From assembly GCA_026545765.1 (NCBI GenBank), contig CM048843.1, forward strand, positions 6,492,001 through 6,556,000: 64,000 bases of DNA, in the 5' to 3' direction. Positions 9,748 to 21,450 of this stretch are shown one piece after another; position 1 is the first letter of the stretch, and every line of letters begins with the position of its first letter. This DNA comes from Plantago major (taxonomy: Eukaryota; Streptophyta; Magnoliopsida; Lamiales; Plantaginaceae). The notes under the pieces were generated by a model, which worked only from the letters and a program-made list of their open reading frames with translations, did not search any database and had not been told where the DNA came from. Both the position numbers and the translations under genes were made by a program.

Positions 9748-12700
9748 AAAAATCTATAGTAACCTAAGTTAGGCCCTGATCTATTCATCTGAAAATTCAT
9801 TAATTTCTGTTCAATTCAAACTTGATTATTTGTTTTTTATACTACAAATAAGTTCAGACGGAAATAATATAGAATTACATGTGAATTAAAGAAAGTGGTG
9901 TTTGAGATTGAGTAAAAGAATTATAGACTTTAGAATGTTGTTATATATGGTTTGATATATGATCTACATGTTATTAAAATCATACTACAGGAGCTTAGTA
10001 AATGATGAGTTTATGCATATTACATGAAGAATGTTTTACAGTATGTATGAGATGAGCACAGCAGATCATTAATAAATGGTCACAGGCTAAACTCGTAGTC
10101 TGTAAAACACAAAATGAGCAAGTACTCCACTACTTGATTTGAGAAGATGAGATCTTCGTTACCGGTTGATAGTACTAGTTACCATCTTTTATTACAATAA
10201 GTCAATAACAATGGAACCATACCTGATAGAAGTAAAAAATAACAATGAGCTGGCTAATTCTGAAGACCTCTATATATTAACTGGGATCACAAATTAAACA
10301 ATAGTCACCTTTAACAGGATTCTATCCCAAACAAGAACATCCAATACAGCTTTGGTCGGAATCAAGAAACCTAGACTCGATTAGCTTGAATATAACCGGA
10401 AAAAAGTGACTGTTAAGCGCAGAGTGTTCGCTTAGAGTCAGTAAGTTGATCACCTCAACCCAATACATGCTTCTCTAGAAGTACTATCGCCGCAGGCCCA
10501 CAGCTCAACTGAAGTTAACATGTAGAAATGTCCCAAGAAATTAAACGCAAAGCTCATAAGAGTTAGCTAAGAAAGAGAACCAGATTTTTTTTTTCTATCT
10601 TTGTGATATTCTCAGTACATATTCAAAATACACGATTTTATCATTGTTTGGTTGCTAATATCCTGTACAACTATACATCGAGAAGTTATCCACATGCTAA
10701 AATGCAAGACTTCAGTTTTATATGAGTCACATTGAACTCTTAGAGGGCAATTCAAGCTCATCATAGCATCTGTAGCTAGTGGATATCATTCTCCTTCAAA
10801 TCTAGATCCCATTAATTAAAAAGTACTAGAAACTTCTAAGCAATTAGCTAACGCTATAGTTAATAGAGATAGGTTCAGGAGTTTGTTCAGGTAAGCCTAC
10901 ATCAACGCAAAAAATGCAAAAAATGCAAAAACCACAATTTGATTGACTAAGGATGTTAGTTTCAGACAGTAAAGGTAACAAAGTTAAATGCTCCTTATAT
11001 TTTTTCCTTCTGGACTTTTGTAGTCATCCAAGTCTTTCTGGTTCCTAAACGCAAATATTAGCAAGAGAGCTAAATGCTAGGGGTTTTCACATAGCCACAT
11101 AGGACTTGTGGTAGCTATCTTAGTATGGTAGAATATAGCTACAAGAAAGACTCACATTACTACCAGTACAAAAGAAACATATAAGAGTGTCACTGCGAAG
11201 CACATCTTCATTTACCTTCACTATGTAAAGCATATAGCCACATTTAATATGAATCTATTTGTTGCTTAAGGCTTGAGCCTTGACTTAGTCATATCTGACC
11301 ATCTGCAAAAGTTATCACCATTGACTTTGTAGATACACCTACAAATTTCTATTCCTTTTAAATTGGAGCTACATGTTGACAGATAATCGTGTCCACTTGC
11401 TACAGATTCCATGATGAGTTTGAAGTTGTATTCTCCTCTAGAGGAGGGGGGGGGGGGGGGTCCTGACATGATCATAAACATGAAATCCTGAGTAGTAGTA
11501 GTTCTTTATATCTGAAGTTGGTGCTGGATTCTTACTTGGAACATTGGCATGCCAAACAATGGTGAAATCATTCACATGTAGTTTGAATGTTCACCAAGAA
11601 TATGACAAAGATTGATAAAATTTTATAATTATCCAAGAATCTGCAGGATTGAATAAAATTGATAAGCACTTTGCGAAATTACTCTATAATTGCATAATTT
11701 TAGCTATTTTCAGCTCAACAGAGGCCACAGTGGGTCATCAAAAGTTTATTGGATCGACATATTTTCTCATAAACTGTTGTGCATATCCATGGTTGCAAAT
11801 TTAAAAAGTCTATTACTCCAGATAGCATTGCTCCAAATTAGAAAAACAGAGTGCACATGAAGGTAGAAGTTGGTAAATCACAGTGCAAAAAAAAATGTTG
11901 CACTAGGAAGGCTAAATTGAACTATATTGCATCAATGCATTATAATACAAGAAGCATAATTAGTCACAAAACAAGTATTCCTAAAACATCTGACTGTTTG
12001 AGAATTCGGAAATGGTAGGTCAAAATAAATCAATAAACAATGATATCTTTCTTTCACAAGCCTCGCATTGTAATACAGGCAGATGAGTGAAATTTAAAGG
12101 CCGGAAAAAAAAAAGGAGGAACTGACATCAAAATAGCTTACTGCATTGCTGCTATCTTGCATCAATTCTTTCATGCAGTTATCAAATGCTAGTTTATTTG
12201 TTGACAAAATCCACACCAGATCCAAACCGTCCAACATGTCTGGTAAATCCTTGGCTTAATTTACTCAGTCAAATGGCCATTATTGCCTCAAACCTACCGT
12301 CTATGCAAGTAATATTCTGGTTGTATCAATTCCTATTCCCCTTTCTTTTTGTTCTTTTTTTTTTTTTTTTCAAGAGTACACATCATACGCAAGTAACTTT
12401 CATGCTCAAAGCACATGAGTCTTAAACGAACTATAATTTACACGTGATGAGGCACGCACATGTAAATTCAAATGGTTCGCATTTTCCATACTATTCTTAA
12501 TCCTAAATTTGCAGGATAGATTTAATTATTAATGACACATTGAGGTTAAAATATAAAAGAATTAACATGTGTCTCTTCATTAATACGGGCCTGCGCAAGA
12601 TAATATGATGAGTATGTAATTAACAAGTACAGGCATATCTAGGGGAAACAACAAAACTTACAACTTTTCCTTTACAAACTTAAGCCGTTACATGTATAAA

Positions 12701-12776
12701 GTTACCTCATAGAGGACGAGGATGCAATCAGCCCGAAGACCATTGATTCACTAATTACCCTATTCTACAAAAACAG
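9748..12776. other. No gene recognised
   Basis: Three kilobases of AT-rich DNA downstream of the DUF3054 gene. Open frames are short and show no domain or splice-consistent structure. A 15-base G run follows a CCTCTAGAGG palindrome at 11435-11460. Part of the right edge is probably the 3' UTR of the DUF3054 gene. Confidence 0.5.
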
Positions 12777-14547
12777 TCACCATCTTCTCACCAAAGATGT
12801 AAGCAACTGCAACAAATCAAGCGTGGTTACCATTAGAAGTTGGAAAATTAATTAAAGACTTAATCATCGCTATGCTCCAATTTGTCACTAAAGTAGGAAA
12901 AATACAGCAGCAGATTATAAATCAAGAATTCGATATAAATCAAAATCACATACGTCGAACAGTTCAAAAGCACTGCCTCGCTTGTAAACATCATTCTTCT
13001 TGCCATTATCACCAGGGAACAAGGTGGATAGAAGCGCCCTCCATCCAATCAAAAGTACACCAGTGCTGCCCATTGTTACTAATATAAAACTGGTTGGTGG
13101 TGGATGACCAATTGTTAATGTCCTTATTACTAATCCCACCTGCAGAGCACAAGAGAAGGCATCAAAACAGAAGTACAAGAATTCCCACGATAACAACTTT
13201 CATCGACTTACAAAATCTAATAAATAGATAATGTACTAGTATGATCTTATATCAAACTTTACGATGAGCTATCAACAAATAGGGTGAGCCATGGACATGG
13301 TGCAGTGATATGCTGCTCCATTTGTGAGACCTGTAGGTCACAGGTTTCGGGTATGCAAACAGTCTCGACGCACAATTTCTACATAAAACTGTACAACATA
13401 AGCCCACCATCAACCCTCCCAAAGGATATGCATGCCACAATTCATGCACAAAGGGCTCAACTTACATATTGCAAGCACAATGCGCATCACAAGGCAAACG
13501 AATCCACAGCAATTTCTATATCAACATCTTTACGAACATAGATACGTAAGCCATGATGCCAGAGCATCTAAAGATACTGCCTCAGTATGAGCATTAGACA
13601 CGTCGAAAGTACGATTTCAAACAGGCTGAAAACCTTTTCACTATAAGCAGTATATACAGATTCTCCTACATACATAAAAGAAAACAAAGCACACGATTAC
13701 ACGAAAGTGAAGTTACCGGAATACCCAACGACCAAGACTTGGCGGCAGCAATGAAAGCCCTCCACCTACCATTCACTCCTCGCCCTTCCTCACCGTATCC
13801 TCCAAGAAAATATGCACTCAGAAACCACCCTGCCATACCATACCACAGTCAATTCACAATCGAAAGAACTACTTTCTCATACCACAATCAATTCACAATC
13901 TAAAAAACTACTTTCTCAATCACTCAAATGAAAAAACAAAATACATAGAAAACAAAAACATGGTGAACCAATCAATGTACAAATAGATAGATACCAGCAA
14001 TGAAAGGGTCCGCGGTTCGGAAGGTCTCGTAGTCGAAAACCGGAAAACCATGACTAAACCTCCCAACAGCAGAAAACAAAAGCAACGCAGCTACATCTCC
14101 ACCAGCTAACACAGCCACTCGACTACCAAAATAAAAATCAAATCTTTCGATCAAGAAACACAAACAAAACAGATACAAACACTTAATCAAATCCAAGATT
14201 CAAAACAAATACCTCCATTTGGCGATTCGGGAAGAATAATCAGGCTTCTCGAACTGAATGACGCCTTCAAGGGGAACATTTTCTTGGCCAATTAATGAGA
14301 TAGGGGTAGAGCCCTCTTCGTTAAAAGGGACATTTTTGGATGTGGAGGGTTTGGTGGCGCCGCCACCGGATGAGTCGGCGGAATTGGAAACGGTTAGTGG
14401 TCCGACCCGGCGGCGGGAGGTGGAGAAATTGGAGGTGGGGCGGCGTTTGGAGAAGAGGGGTGGATTTGGGTTGGCGAATTTTAGGGAACAGCGGTGTGTG
14501 GAGGAGAGAATGGCTCCTCCTACACCTGGGCTTAGCACAGGCACCAT
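12777..14547 (-). CDS. DUF3054 family membrane protein, probably plastid-targeted (five exons)
   Basis: Exons, in transcription order, are 14213-14547, 13995-14122, 13717-13829, 12954-13139 and 12777-12806. Every intron has GT...AG borders and the phases close exactly to 263 codons plus TGA. The first ~90 residues are Ser/Thr/Arg-rich and poor in acids, as in a plastid transit peptide. Residues 113-263 form the conserved part: AVLAGGDVAALLLFSAVGR (first hydrophobic segment, about 114-132), a FRTADPFIAGWFLSAYFLGG block (146-165), a VGLVIRTLTIG block (193-203) and a hydrophobic segment at about 209-229, ending LLTSLVRRW. This matches my knowledge of the DUF3054 family, found in cyanobacteria-like and plant plastid proteins; its biochemical role is unknown. 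The ATG at 14547 is the first in frame. The gene appears intact. The very short last exon (30 bp) is inferred from its splice site and conserved-looking end. Confidence 0.85.
13283..13440 (+). mobile_element. Au-like tRNA-derived SINE in intron 3 of the DUF3054 gene
   Basis: A box-A-like TGGTGCAGTGATATGCTGC (13299-13317) and a box-B-like AGGTCACAGGTTTCGGGTAT (13334-13353) are followed by AAACAGTCTC, a GTACAACATAAGCCC block and CAACCCTCCC. This is the order of the plant Au SINE family as I know it. It lies antisense to the host gene and far from its splice sites. Confidence 0.65.
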
Positions 14548-14999
14548 GTTTTCTCACTCTCTGTATTCTACTGTGTTGTAACTGTATGTTTGATCGGTGT
14601 GGGTGACGATAATATTAATCGTTTGCTTTTCTCTCTTTATTATTATTATTATTATATTATTTTTCTCACTTCATTTGTTTTCTTTTCTTTATGGATTTTT
14701 TAAGCAATTTTTACAACCACATGGAATTATTGTTTTTTGCAATTTTTGCTGGTAAATAGAGGGCTCTATCATGTCTAGAGTGAACATTGGTTGCCCGATC
14801 TATATATAATAATTTTCCCAATTTATAGGTCTTGGCCTAATGTGATAGTTTACTTATTGGACAAAGTATATATTTTTGGATAAGTAAAATAAAATGTATG
14901 TTCCGAATATACATTTTTGTTCATTCGTTTTATTGGCTCGAGCTGTGAAGAAATATGTCGACTCTTAACTTTTAATACATCAGCATCCAGTAACCTTAC
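14548..14999. promoter_or_regulatory. Upstream region of the DUF3054 gene
   Basis: AT-rich DNA with a TTATTA run at 14637-14660, about 90-110 bp upstream of the ATG, which could supply the promoter AT-box. No motif is strong enough to place a transcription start. Confidence 0.3.
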
Positions 15000-15790
15000 A
15001 CTTCTAGGAAAAACTGGAACTATATTTGGAGCATGAAATCCTTAATGAAGTGAAGGTTTTTATATGGAGACGTCTAGTCTATTTCTAAAGAATGGTTTAT
15101 GTATAGTCTAACTCAAAGAAGAGTGGATGTTGATCTTACTTGTCCAGTGTATAAAGACTTCAACGAGATACGTATCCACGTTTTAAAATTTTCACATTCA
15201 TAGGCCTGTGCGGGCTTTCTCGAGCCTACCATATGTTTGTTTGTCTATTGTTTATCTTGAACTTTGCATTGGCTACTATATGTGAAACAGGTGTTGGATG
15301 GGAGCAATTTACATACTTCATTTGTTTGTGTTGGTCGGTCTGGAACATTAGAAAACCGTGTGGCTCATGGGGAGAAATTTGGAGACGAGAGATGGTGGAG
15401 TTTGTCCAAATTATATTTGTGACTCCACTTGTGCAAAGTCTCAATTTGATGCCCTCGACCAGAGATGGTGGTGTATGCATTTGGTCACCTCCACAACTGC
15501 CTTACATCAAAATCAACGTGAATGCGTATGTCTCAAACAGTGTGCAAGCACATGAATAGTTTGTAGGGACTCAACGTGGGTCGGGTCGTTTTAGCATGGA
15601 GCGGTATATATATACAAGGCTAAAGCATATTTCCGCCCTGGAGATCGCATAAACACTATGGACAAGGGATGGATGAATATTATTATTGAAAGCAACAATT
15701 TAGCGATGATTAAAGCATCACATTCTATGAACCTGTTTATCTGCATCAAGGCATTTTATTGATGTCATGAAATCTAACACTTACTTTTTA
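15000..15790 (+). pseudogene. LINE ORF2 C-terminal remnant (zf-RVT plus RNase H-like part)
   Basis: Plus-strand frames give pieces in the order expected downstream of a plant LINE reverse transcriptase. A VKVFIWR-like stretch near 15050 is followed by a zinc-knuckle-like VDVDLTCPVC-like stretch near 15127-15165. Then come a CWSVWN tract (15331-15349) that matches the usual W(S/K)xWxxRN block, a PPxxxxIKINV block (15488-15520) that opens the RNase H-like domain, and an ESNNLAMIKA block (15688-15717). Frameshifts and stops separate them. No reverse transcriptase core was found upstream, so this is a truncated, long-dead copy. The open frame on the opposite strand is a shadow. Confidence 0.6.
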
Positions 15791-16152
15791 ATGAGCTTTT
15801 GTTTAGTGATGTATTGAGTTGATGTTTCATTTGTTTAGTTGGTCCTCTGCTGTTGAAGTTCTTCAATTAGGATAGAGAGAAAAATATTTATTTTTAAATG
15901 AGTTAGGAGTGGGTATAATTGAACATAGTACAAACTCCTCTAACCCGAAAGGCATCGAGATTGGACTAGAATTACAATCAAGCCTGTGCCAAAAGCCTTA
16001 TAATATTGTTTTTCATTTAAAAAGTTCGGGATGATTTGATTTATTTACAATTCATATCATTCATGAGAAAGTGGGGGTGATAGGGTGATTTGATTTATTT
16101 GCATTTCATATCATTTGGTTAGGCTGAGGTACTATAACCCAGATGTTATGGG

Positions 16153-16331
16153 TATTGATATTCTAAAAAAGAAAAAAAAAAGTGGGGGTTATAAGAGATC
16201 TTCGGTACACCAAGTGCATGATATTGTTATAAATCAATTGATGTAATATGATTGTAATATTGATATTCAAAAGAAAAAAAAGTGGAGTTATAATAGATCT
16301 CAATACACTAAATGCATGATATTGTTATAAA
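16153..16331. repeat. Tandem duplication with poly-A tracts
   Basis: Units 16153-16234 and 16258-16331 share TATTGATATTC, an A-rich run, GTGG(GG)GTTATAA and CATGATATTGTTATAAA. Its position 350 bp past the LINE remnant, on the same strand, suggests a duplicated LINE 3' tail. That link is inference. Confidence 0.6.
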
Positions 16332-16819
16332 CATTATAATCAAGATCAATACATCAATTAACAAAATTATTGCCAATGCATAAATAACTAATGAAAGATC
16401 TTATGTTTCGTTACAACATACTCTGCAACACAACTTTAGACCCAGATCACATAAAGTGCTGGAAAGTCTCACGCTTTTCTTTTCGAAAAATGACAATATA
16501 GTAAGACATGTGATTAACTTGCCAAAAAAGAGAATAAAGTCAAAACACACATGAACAAACTATTGATTTGTAACAAACTATTAATTTGCATGTGTTGCTT
16601 CAAATCATTTTTTATTTTACCATACAAATATGTTTTTGAAACAAAACATTCTATAGCCTATACTCTATAGATCACATCAAACAAAATAAAACATTGGCAT
16701 TACATTTGATACTTCTACCCTAATCCCTCATAGAAAAAACACTCTCCGATTTCATACTCTTCTGCACATAAACTCAACCAATATATCCTCTTTAATTAAT
16801 CAATCCACATATTGAGTAT

Positions 16820-17205
16820 TGGGTATGCTTAAAGCTCCAGTCTCAACTTTTATCAATAATCTAGAATCAACTGAACCCTAACCCCAACTTTTAGCAATCA
16901 TTTAGTACTCTAAACCCACTAAGCCTAGAGTTTTGAGTATGCTTAAAGCTCCCGTCTCATCTCAAACCCACTGTACTCTAAAGTCTAAACCCACTGAATT
17001 TGTTGAACCTGAAGTTTTGGATCTATCTCTAAATCCTACTCTAAACCCATTGAATCTGTTGAACCTGGAGTTTTGGGTATTATTAAAGCTCCAATCTTAT
17101 CTCTCTTAAAGCTTCTCTAAATATACTGAACTTAACTTCTCTAACCTGATCTCTCTTAAAGCTTCTCTAAGCCCACTGAACTTAACTTCTCTAAATCCGA
17201 ACTTG
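16820..17205. repeat. Degenerate satellite-like repeat with CTAAACCCACTGAA core
   Basis: CTCTAAACCCACTGAA, GTTGAACCTGGAGTTTTGG and TATTAAAGCTCC words return many times in changing order and spacing. There is no coding potential. The core resembles but is not the plant telomere repeat CCCTAAA. Confidence 0.6.
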
Positions 17206-18734
17206 TCCCCGTTTGTTTATGTTGTCTAAATCTTGCAGGAATCGAAGTTAAGGTGGGAGAGTCAGTGGTTGTTTGAGAAGCGATTAAAATAGACCGGACT
17301 TTAATTGGTTTAACCCCGAATAGCAACTGAAATTGTAATTGGTTTTTGAAAAATTGTGTTTGGGAAGAATTAAGGTTTTATGATAAAGGAAAAAGTAAAG
17401 TGAAGAAAAAAATAGGTAGAAATATAAAATTTAATTGAATTATGAATTGTTGTGGATTATAACGATACCGTTCAACACAATTAAAATCGCTTAGCAAACA
17501 GGATGAGAATGAGAATTCAATTAAAACCAAATTTTCCTTTCCTATGGGTTGAATCTTATTGGATGTTTAATGAACTTAGATCTACAAATAAACTAATCAA
17601 ATTAGAAAACAAACTGATTTACATTCGTTTTCAAATGTATGGATTTCAAGTAAAAAAACACATATATCGCCTTAAATAAATATAAATTATTTAAGTGAGT
17701 TTTATAATGATTGAAATTTGTGTAAAGATTCTAAAATGATTTGTTTCAATCAATCTAAAATGATCATCTTTCAAAGCTTATTAATCATTACATAAAAACT
17801 AATTAAATTTTATAGAAACATACTAAAACATAAAAATTATTCAACAAAATTAACGACTTTAAATAAAACATATAAACTTTTTCTAAAGCTTAACTATTTC
17901 ACAAAGTCTCATGAAAAACGATCTCTAGATAGAGACGCCTATGTTATCAATAAAATCATTCATATTATTAATTAAAACGTCTATATTATTAATGAAATAA
18001 GTCTTGTTGTAATATGAAAAAACACCAATGTTGAAAACAAAGGTGTTTTTAATTAATAACATCGATAAATTTGTTGACAATATAGGTCCGTGTCTATTTA
18101 TATACATAAAATGGGCCCCAAACTTATTAGGAGTGGTGCGTAGGTCTACTCGCACATGCCCAGATTCGGCCTTGTCCACGAATCTTTCTATAGTCTATAG
18201 GATCACATCAAACAAAATAATGGCTATCACACTTCCGAGGACAAGGAAAACCAGCTAATTGACTACTGGTTACTAACCACTGCGCCTTCTTAGCAAACAG
18301 AAATACAAATACCAACCTAGAATAGAAAAAAATGTTTACAAGAGACTGCGGAAGACTAACACCATTATGCCTTGTTCTATAAGCAAACTTTCTGAGGCAA
18401 GATTATAGAATTAATAATTTATACCTACACAGAAGTCAAAGAATCGTCCTAACCATAAAACATTCAGAACAGCCCATTTCTACACATAAATAAAGTAAAA
18501 GAATAATTAATGACCAAGCCGCAGGTAAAGAGAAGAGAACCAAAAATTGTGCAGAAAATTAAATTATATTACAAGGCAAATCCAGAATCCAAGAATTATG
18601 GACAGCATGAATTAAAAAGCACACAGAATCTGTATAAGATTAAAATACATGAATCAGAGAAACTTAAAAAACGGTTGTCCGTCAGATGTCAGAAATTAGT
18701 TAACTGTCAATTGTGACAACCGATAACCGATTCG
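17206..18734. other. No gene recognised; 3' flank of the RNA-binding protein gene
   Basis: AT-rich DNA. Small open frames at 17925-18258 are not supported by any domain. The last several hundred bases before 18735 are likely the 3' UTR of the minus-strand RRM gene. Confidence 0.4.
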
Positions 18735-20036
18735 TTACCTAGAATTGGAATCTGGAACGGACTCGTCATTACCTGTCACACTGTTTTGGCCTGCAGAATC
18801 GGAGTTTCTACCGTGATCGAAAGCATTGGGCTCTACAATATTCTTACTGGCATTAGACAGTGTTGACTCGACTGTACTTTGACCATCACCACCTAGTGGA
18901 GTTGAATTTCCCCCAAATCCAGCTCCCAGATTCCCATTATATCCGTTAGCAAATCCCTGCATTCCAAGTGCCCCATTCAAGTAGGCAGGATACATAGTAG
19001 CAGCACCATAATATGGTACAAAATTCCCACCAACACCAGGCATCGAAGGAGGCCAAACACCTCTCACAGCGTTTGGAGGCAATCCATAACCAAACCCACC
19101 ATATACACCAGGATAAAGACCACCACCAAACATTCCAGCTGCATAAGGGTATCCGGGAACATACCCAGGAACATATCCAAAACTGGAAGCAAAAGGAGCG
19201 TAAACCCCATTCTGATACGAGTTAACTTCCGGTGCACAGACTTGCCTTCCATTCTGACTATTACGACCACTGCTCATTCCATCTTTAGGAACAGCCCTCT
19301 TCACCTCGACTACCTTCCCAGCCAGCTCGTGGTGAGTCCGCCGCATCACCTCATTAACAGAGTCCTCAGAATCGAACGAAATAAATCCAAAACCCCTCGG
19401 CCTCTGAGTCACATTATCATGCATCACAACTACATCAATAATCCTCCCAAACTGTTCAAAATAACCCCTAAATTCTTCCTCCGTCAAATTAGCAGACAAA
19501 CCACCAACGAAAACCTTCTTCGTCCTAAACTCGTCGTTATTCTCCCTGCCGTTAATCCTACTATTCCTGTTGAAGCCCCTATTGTCCTGGTGTTCACCCC
19601 TAGGAATGGCCCTTTTCACCTCAACCTATCGCACAAAATAACAGAGTATTCCAAAAAATCAAACACCTTCAATCGAAAACCTTCCACAAAAATTAAACAA
19701 CTTGAAACCAATTTACACAAATTAAGCTCCATAATACATAATAAAAGCCCCAATTAGGATAAACAGCAGCTCACCGAACAAATTGAAGAGCAAAATCAAA
19801 AACTAACTAACCGTTCGGCTGAGAATCTCATGGGAATCTTGAAGAGCACGGTCGGCGGCAGAAGAATCGGAGAAAGTGACGAATGCGAAGCCCCTAGGTG
19901 AGCCGGTTTCCCGATCTCTGGCGATAACCGATGACAAAACGGTGCCGTACCGGGAGAAATGGTCACGGAGGACTTGCTCGTTGGTCTCCCAGGAAATGCC
20001 TCCGACGAAGAGCTTGGTTTGGTCCGTGTCGTCCAT
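18735..20036 (-). CDS. hnRNP-like protein with two RRM domains (two exons)
   Basis: Exon 1 is 19812-20036 and exon 2 is 18735-19625. The intron has GT...AG borders, begins GTTAGTTAG and is in phase 0, giving 371 aa. RRM1 covers about residues 7-84 (RNP2 LFVGGI at 9-14, RNP1 RGFAFVTF at 48-55). RRM2 covers about 111-188 (RNP2 VFVGGL at 113-118, RNP1 RGFGFISF at 152-159). The C-terminal half is Gly/Tyr/Pro/Asn-rich and disordered-looking, the layout of the plant hnRNP A/B- or Musashi-like group that binds mRNA in nucleus and cytoplasm. The conserved VEVKRAIPR that closes RRM1 spans the exon junction. I chose the ATG at 20036 because RRM1 follows within seven residues; an in-frame ATG at 20138 would add 34 low-complexity residues. 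The 5' UTR contains a GA-rich stretch (20048-20070). The gene appears intact. Confidence 0.9.
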
Positions 20037-20151
20037 TATCGGCTGAGAGAGAAACCCTAGAGAGAGAGAGAAAGGGTTTTTGGAGGGGAAATTTGGGAAA
20101 AAAGGGGAGGGAAGAGGAGAAAAACGAGGGTTTGGCAATTTGGTCTGGTTC

Positions 20152-20180
20152 GAGTAGAGTAGAGTAGAGTAGAGTTGAGT
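20152..20180. repeat. (GAGTA)n microsatellite in the RRM gene 5' region
   Basis: Five to six GAGTA units lie about 120 bp upstream of the chosen start codon. No clear TATA box was placed. Confidence 0.8.
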
Positions 20181-21079
20181 TTGTTTAGGAATCGAATTTC
20201 GAATCTAATCAATCTACTTCTCATGTACCCATTTTAGGAGTTCCCAAAACTTAGGATACTACTTGCTCACGCTTTTTCTATTTCTTTTTTGTTTTTTATC
20301 CTAATGTTCTAATTTAGGGAACACATCTTTGGATTCCACGTACGTTTGGGTAGGGAAATGGTTCCTTTATCCGATCCATGCTATGTATAAACTTCATATA
20401 ATCGATAATTGGGGAACTTATATAGATCGTTTTTGGACTAGCTTGTTGATGTAATGTGCTGAACTCGAACTCTCAAGTTTGTTCCGAGTCATTCGAGTCC
20501 GAATTCAATTTGATTAATTATATGGAATTTGATTGGTCTCGACTTGTTAAGCAATATTACAACGCTACTTACAATATGTTAATCAGGAATGGGTGAATTC
20601 TGTTGGGTGAAATTTCATATGTAACTGCAGCTGGTAGTGTATTGGATATGGAAATTTGGAACACAACATAAGAACAGAACAAAATATTTATATCACGAGA
20701 AAGGTTAGCTCGATCCTCGAGACTTTATTTGTCACGCTACTTCGCGGTTACGTAACAAATAGTCTCCCAAAATAGAACAACAGTGATGAATTAGAATTTT
20801 AGCACTGAACTCTAACTCCGGTGAATTACTACAATAAATGATTAACTGAAGAACATCCAACACCCGCCAAGTATCAAAATAGCAACTCTATTTTATACTT
20901 CTTTATCCTTCGATACGGTTAGAAAATCCCATGAAAATTCGTATTCAACATTCTCCAAACTTAACAAGTTACTTAGGACTTGAAATCCGTAAAGGATAAA
21001 CTATCTTGGGGATTCTACGATTGGATGTAATTTGGATGATATTTTCGTATTATGTGTTTTAAAAACGAAGTAGGAGAGT

Positions 21080-21083
<4 letters not shown>
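20181..21083. other. Intergenic, nothing recognised
   Basis: Upstream flank of the RRM gene; AT-rich, with no domain-bearing frame. Confidence 0.5.

Positions 21084-21142
<59 letters not shown>
21084..21142. repeat. (TA)n microsatellite
   Basis: About 29 uninterrupted TA units. It creates Tyr-Ile repeat frames that are not genes. Confidence 0.95.
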
Positions 21143-21144
<2 letters not shown>

Positions 21145-21232
21145 AATAGTTGTAAGGAAAATATGCAATTGTTGAACCACAAGTGTCTGTATCCGAACAG
21201 ACATATATGAGTAGGCTCCAGAAGTTTACACG

Positions 21233-21450
21233 AAGAGTTGCCTAGCTCATAGTGAGACGCTTCTGCTATGAACAGGCAGGCCATGTGTTCGAACCTCAAC
21301 AGCCACAGCTCTTGGAAATTTTTTCTTTCCCTTGATTCAACAACCTTCCAAGGCCATGAGTTACCAAGTCCAAACCTCTTCTTCCACACCTTATTATAGG
21401 CCATGAGGTACCAAGTTCAAACCTCTTCTTCCACACCTTATTATCTATTT
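21233..21450 (+). mobile_element. Probable tRNA-derived SINE with duplicated tail segment
   Basis: A box-A-like CTAGCTCATAGTGAGACGC (21242-21260) and, about 35 bp later, a box-B-like GTGTTCGAACCT (21285-21296) are spaced as in a Pol III promoter. Downstream, a 47-bp segment ending TTCTTCCACACCTTATTAT occurs twice in tandem (about 21352-21398 and 21399-21445). No family name is assigned. Confidence 0.45.

Noticed and set aside
14258..14606. Plus-strand frames over exon 1 of the DUF3054 gene
   Set aside because: Shadows of a GC-richer exon; the minus-strand exon chain closes exactly with canonical splice sites.
16820..17205. Interstitial telomere repeat
   Set aside because: The core CTAAACCCACTGAA contains AAACCC but the 7-bp telomere period is absent.
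19803..20138. Longer start of the RRM protein at 20138
   Set aside because: It adds 34 low-complexity residues before an RRM that normally lies near the N-terminus; 20036 is the better start.
21242..21296. A functional tRNA gene
   Set aside because: Box A and box B are present but no cloverleaf acceptor stem could be drawn; a tRNA-derived SINE fits better.
21001..21404. Minus-strand frames with Tyr-Ile runs
   Set aside because: Produced by the (TA)n microsatellite and the SINE-like sequence.
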